Shown here: positions 61,965 to 64,000 of the stretch, piece after piece | How the letters are laid out: every line of letters begins with the position of its first letter | How positions within the stretch are numbered: the first letter of the stretch is position 1 | Origin: CAYFFV01 sp964342695 | GTDB taxonomy: Bacteria > Acidobacteriota > Vicinamibacteria > Vicinamibacterales > UBA8438 | Assembly: GCA_964342695.1 (NCBI GenBank) | Contig: CAYFFV010000005.1 | Location: forward strand, 1 to 64,000 | Reading direction: 5' to 3' | DNA length: 64,000 bases | Position numbers and translations under genes: made by a program | Notes under the pieces: model-generated | What the model was told of the DNA's origin: nothing | The model's input: only the letters and a program-made list of their open reading frames with translations | The model's database searches: none

Positions 61965-62470
61965 GTCTTATTGGACACACCAATGTCAATACTATTAATT
62001 GTTCGAAAAGTTCTTATAAGTTCTATTGCAGCATTTGCCGCTTCCCATCCCTTATTCGATTCTTCAGGGCCAGTTCTTGCTAGAGCCTCTTCTTTTGTAT
62101 TGGTGGTCAGAATTCCAAAGGTCATTGGTATATTTGTATCTTGAGAGGACTGCATTACGCCATTCGCCACCGCAGAAGCAATATACTCAAAATGAGGGGT
62201 TTCCCCGCGAATTAAACAACCTAAGCAGATAATTGCATCGAACTTTAAAGTTTTCGCTGCCTTCTGCGCCGCAATGGGAATCTCGAATGCACCCGGAACT
62301 GTTAAAACAACTTGTCGCTCCATATTTAAACCCGTCTGCTTTAAAGCCGCCAGGGCACCATCCTTCAAGGAATCAGTTATGGAATTGTGATAGGAAGAAA
62401 CCACCAGTGCAATACATGCATCCTTTACATCACTGCCCGACCCTCGTGTATCTCGTGGCAAAGATTTCAC
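61961..62470 (-). CDS. ribH: 6,7-dimethyl-8-ribityllumazine synthase
   Basis: A 169-aa lumazine synthase, the penultimate step of riboflavin synthesis. Motifs are 'IALVVSSYHNSITDSLKDGAL', VPGAFEIPIAAQK, 'DAIICLGCLIRGETPHFEYI' (conserved GETPHF), and 'PMTFGILTTNTKEEALARTG'. It overlaps both neighbours by 4 bases: the enoyl-CoA hydratase stop and the nusB start. No FMN riboswitch can fit, because the upstream gene abuts it. ribF is 60 kb away in this window. Confidence 0.96.
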   Translation of the reverse strand: MKSLPRDTRGSGSDVKDACIALVVSSYHNSITDSLKDGALAALKQTGLNMERQVVLTVPGAFEIPIAAQKAAKTLKFDAIICLGCLIRGETPHFEYIASAVANGVMQSSQDTNIPMTFGILTTNTKEEALARTGPEESNKGWEAANAAIELIRTFRTINSIDIGVSNKT

Positions 62471-63249
62471 TGTCCTTTAAACTCCGCTTTTCTTTTTTCC
62501 AGAAACGCCTGCGTGCCCTCTCTCTTATCCTCCGTGGCCGCTACTAATCCAAAAAGAGAGGCTTCATAATCACAACCATCGGCCAACGACATCTGCCCCC
62601 CCCGGCGCACAGCATCCAGAATATAACGAACCGAAAGAGGGGGCTTGCTCGCCAAAACGGTTGCTAACGACATCGCTTCGTTGATCAATGCTTCTTTTGT
62701 CAAGACTCGATTGACTAAACCAATCCGAAAAGCTTCATCCGCCGAAATCGGATCTCCTTTTAAAAGAAGTTCCAAGGCAACCCCAGAACCCACGAACCGC
62801 GGCAGCCGTTGAGTCCCTCCAAACCCTGGAATTAATCCTAAATTTATCTCAGGTTGGCCTATTTTTGCTGTATCACAGGCGATCCTTATAGTACAAGCCA
62901 TCGCGAGTTCACAACCACCTCCAAGTGCAAAACCATTAATAGCCGCAATGACAGGCTTTCCTAAATCAGAAATTGTGTCACACATCAACTGGCCTTTTTG
63001 GGCCACCTGTCTTGCCTCCGTCGGCGACAACCGTGCCAGCTCACTAATGTCTGCACCTGCAACAAAGGCTTTTTCACCGGAACCAGTAAGAACGACTGCA
63101 AGGACGTCATTGTCCTTAGAAAACTGCTGGAAGACGCCTAGAAGTTCAATGATAGTTGATTCATTAAGCGCATTCAGCACTTTCGGCCGTTCAATAGTGA
63201 CTTTCGCAACTTTAGTTTCGCTGTCTTTCACAATACTCAAATTTTCCAT
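62467..63249 (-). CDS. Enoyl-CoA hydratase/isomerase family protein
   Basis: A 260-aa crotonase from ATG 63249 (MENLSIVKDSET). It has 'VTIERPKVLNALNESTI', the oxyanion-hole segment GEKAFVAGADISELA, 'VIAAINGFALGGGCELAMACTIRIA' and PEINLGLIPGFGGTQRLPRFVG. Both catalytic Glu residues of true hydratases appear present (in GGCE and PEINLG), so 2-enoyl-CoA hydratase activity in beta-oxidation is likely. The frame extends to 63306, but that start overlaps the VanZ-like stop. ETF and ETF-QO elsewhere in the window would serve the same pathway. Confidence 0.92.
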   Translation of the reverse strand: MENLSIVKDSETKVAKVTIERPKVLNALNESTIIELLGVFQQFSKDNDVLAVVLTGSGEKAFVAGADISELARLSPTEARQVAQKGQLMCDTISDLGKPVIAAINGFALGGGCELAMACTIRIACDTAKIGQPEINLGLIPGFGGTQRLPRFVGSGVALELLLKGDPISADEAFRIGLVNRVLTKEALINEAMSLATVLASKPPLSVRYILDAVRRGGQMSLADGCDYEASLFGLVAATEDKREGTQAFLEKRKAEFKGQ

Positions 63250-63263
63250 AATATTTTCTGCTT

Positions 63264-63650
63264 CTATAAAGAATGCCTCATGCGTAACAAGCGGCTCCAC
63301 GTCCATACAACAAACAAACCAATAATAGCCCCAACTGTGTCCGCAAGCAGATCGTAAACATCGGCTACACGACCTGGCACAAACGTCTGATGGAATTCAT
63401 CGGTAAGACCATAGAAGATACTTAATGCTAATGCACAGCCGATTCGACCAAGAGTCACTTTCTGCCAAGCACCTGATGCTAATGCCCTCAGAATAAGCAT
63501 CGCGAGAATACAATAAGATAATCCGTGGATTAAGCCATTTGAAACACCTTCTGGCATCCGAGGAGGAGACGAATCAGACGACACTAAGAATATTAGTCCC
63601 ACCATGACCGCAACGGGACTCCAAAGCCAAAAAACATTTCTGAACAACAT
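63264..63650 (-). CDS. VanZ-like family membrane protein
   Basis: A 128-aa integral membrane protein with four hydrophobic helices and the VanZ-like signatures FLVSSDSSPP after helix 1, 'LIHGLSYCILAMLILRAL' (H near residue 42) and 'GLTDEFHQTFVPGRVADVYDLLADTVGAIIGL' (key DEFHQTFxPGRxxDxxDxxAD). The family is widespread and, apart from a link to teicoplanin resistance for VanZ itself, its role is unknown. No van genes are present, so resistance should not be inferred. It is located between a small membrane protein and the enoyl-CoA hydratase. Confidence 0.88.
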   Translation of the reverse strand: MLFRNVFWLWSPVAVMVGLIFLVSSDSSPPRMPEGVSNGLIHGLSYCILAMLILRALASGAWQKVTLGRIGCALALSIFYGLTDEFHQTFVPGRVADVYDLLADTVGAIIGLFVVWTWSRLLRMRHSL

Positions 63651-63685
63651 ATATACCTAATCTAATGCTCAACAAACTGCTTCAT

Positions 63686-63859
63686 TCAAAGGGGCATCGG
63701 ATACATAAGCCATGCAAAAAATAGCGCCGCCACTACAAAACCAGCCCAGAGCAACATGCCCAAGCGAACTTGATATTCAAATTTGTCACGCATTAGTTGC
63801 GAAAACACGAGCGCCACACAACTCGAAAACAAAACCATCAGAAAAAAATGACTTCGCAT
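63686..63859 (-). CDS. 57-aa two-helix membrane protein (short ORF)
   Basis: An ATG-to-TGA frame on the minus strand encoding 57 residues. Two hydrophobic helices (about 5-20, FFLMVLFSSCVALVFSQ; about 36-53, LLWAGFVVAALFFAWLMY) flank a charged loop MRDKFEYQVR. It fits tightly between the partial gene (stop at 63875, 15 bases away) and VanZ (36 bases). The frame has no alternative overlapping gene. I do not recognise a family. An inner-membrane location with a charged loop is inferred. Confidence 0.65.
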   Translation of the reverse strand: MRSHFFLMVLFSSCVALVFSQLMRDKFEYQVRLGMLLWAGFVVAALFFAWLMYPMPL

Positions 63860-63874
63860 ATTGAATCGCCTCGT

Positions 63875-64000
63875 CTACTTTCGTCCATGAACTATGTCAT
63901 AGACATCCAACACCACAAGAGCATTCAGCAAACCAGACACAATAAGAAAAGTATTGCCATGTTCGTGTGTTGGATTGACAACACTTCCATCTCCTATTCC
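63875..64000 (-). CDS. C-terminal 41 residues of a membrane protein, cut by window edge
   Basis: The right edge cuts into a minus-strand frame ending at TAG 63877-63875. The visible residues include VNPTHEHGNTFLIVSGLLNALVV (split: NPTHE, GNTF, GLLNALVVLDVYDI) and end DIVHGRK. A hydrophobic stretch followed by LDVYDI suggests the end of a transmembrane helix. It resembles the C-terminus of a small membrane family that I associate with Acidobacteriota (possibly DUF6677), but from so short a fragment this is uncertain. Confidence 0.6.
   Translation of the reverse strand, partial: GIGDGSVVNPTHEHGNTFLIVSGLLNALVVLDVYDIVHGRK

Noticed and set aside
63264..63650. Antibiotic resistance from the VanZ-like gene
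   Set aside because: VanZ-like is a broad membrane family; no other van gene is present and the context is housekeeping.
1..64000. CRISPR arrays, transposases, integrases, prophage or large direct repeats
   Set aside because: None seen; every gene resembles core chromosome content with continuous style of codon use and spacing.

Overview
The window reads as one contiguous stretch of core chromosome from a diderm (outer-membrane) bacterium with moderate, fairly low GC. It carries BamA, an OmpH/Skp chaperone, LptE, LolC/LolD and lipid A genes next to traits often seen outside the Proteobacteria: a futalosine-type menaquinone cluster, BshC (bacillithiol), HrcA, ClpC, a DUF1844 protein and PEGA-domain kinase-like proteins. 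That mix, plus a C-terminal fragment at the right edge resembling a small membrane family I associate with Acidobacteriota, suggests Acidobacteriota (Vicinamibacteria-like). This is inference; no rRNA or marker-gene search was possible. I see no insertion sequences, prophage, CRISPR array or integrase, and no gene-free stretch over 300 bases.

Layout. 1-11.5 kb, mostly minus strand: a partial tRNA-Gly, cysS, ribF, a PhnP-like hydrolase and a DUF1844 protein; a lone plus-strand mazG; then a membrane pseudokinase translationally coupled to carA-carB, which end at a hairpin terminator. 11.5-24.6 kb, plus strand: bshC, an XdhC-family gene, hrcA-grpE-dnaJ-prmA-rsmE (no dnaK), an active-looking Ser/Thr kinase with a zinc ribbon, ilvE, recX-alaS, an S4-domain protein and rpsT. 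From 24.5 kb to the right edge every gene is on the minus strand. In transcription order these are: a small two-helix membrane protein, a VanZ-like protein, enoyl-CoA hydratase, ribH, nusB, lysS, lolC, lolD, clpC, bamA, ompH, a fused fabZ-lpxA, lpxI, a Gfo/Idh dehydrogenase, the menaquinone cluster, a TonB-like protein, miaA, hfq, dgt, DUF177-rpmF-plsX-fabD-fabG-acpP-fabF, etfB-etfA-ETF:quinone oxidoreductase, a DUF374 acyltransferase, a histone-deacetylase-fold hydrolase, leuS, lptE and holA.

How it works together. The minus-strand half is an envelope, lipid and quinone block. The Fab genes supply acyl-ACP; FabZ-LpxA and LpxI start lipid A; BamA, OmpH, LptE and Lol proteins build the outer membrane; the Mqn, UbiA, UbiX and MenG proteins make menaquinone; ETF and ETF-QO pass electrons from acyl-CoA oxidation into that quinone pool. 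Four-base ATGA overlaps recur (pseudokinase/carA, MqnE-like/mqnA, lpxI/Gfo-Idh, enoyl-CoA hydratase/ribH, ribH/nusB, ETF-QO/DUF374), pointing to tight translational coupling.

Most unusual items: (1) an MqnE-family protein that keeps the whole fold but has lost the radical-SAM cysteine motif and the PGGGAE-type motif, coupled to mqnA; (2) a PEGA-domain membrane pseudokinase with HRD changed to HGS and DFG to GFG, coupled to carAB; (3) a FabZ-LpxA fusion; (4) an ETF-QO gene whose best start is a CTG codon; (5) an hrcA-grpE-dnaJ operon without dnaK or a visible CIRCE element, and a fab cluster without fabH.
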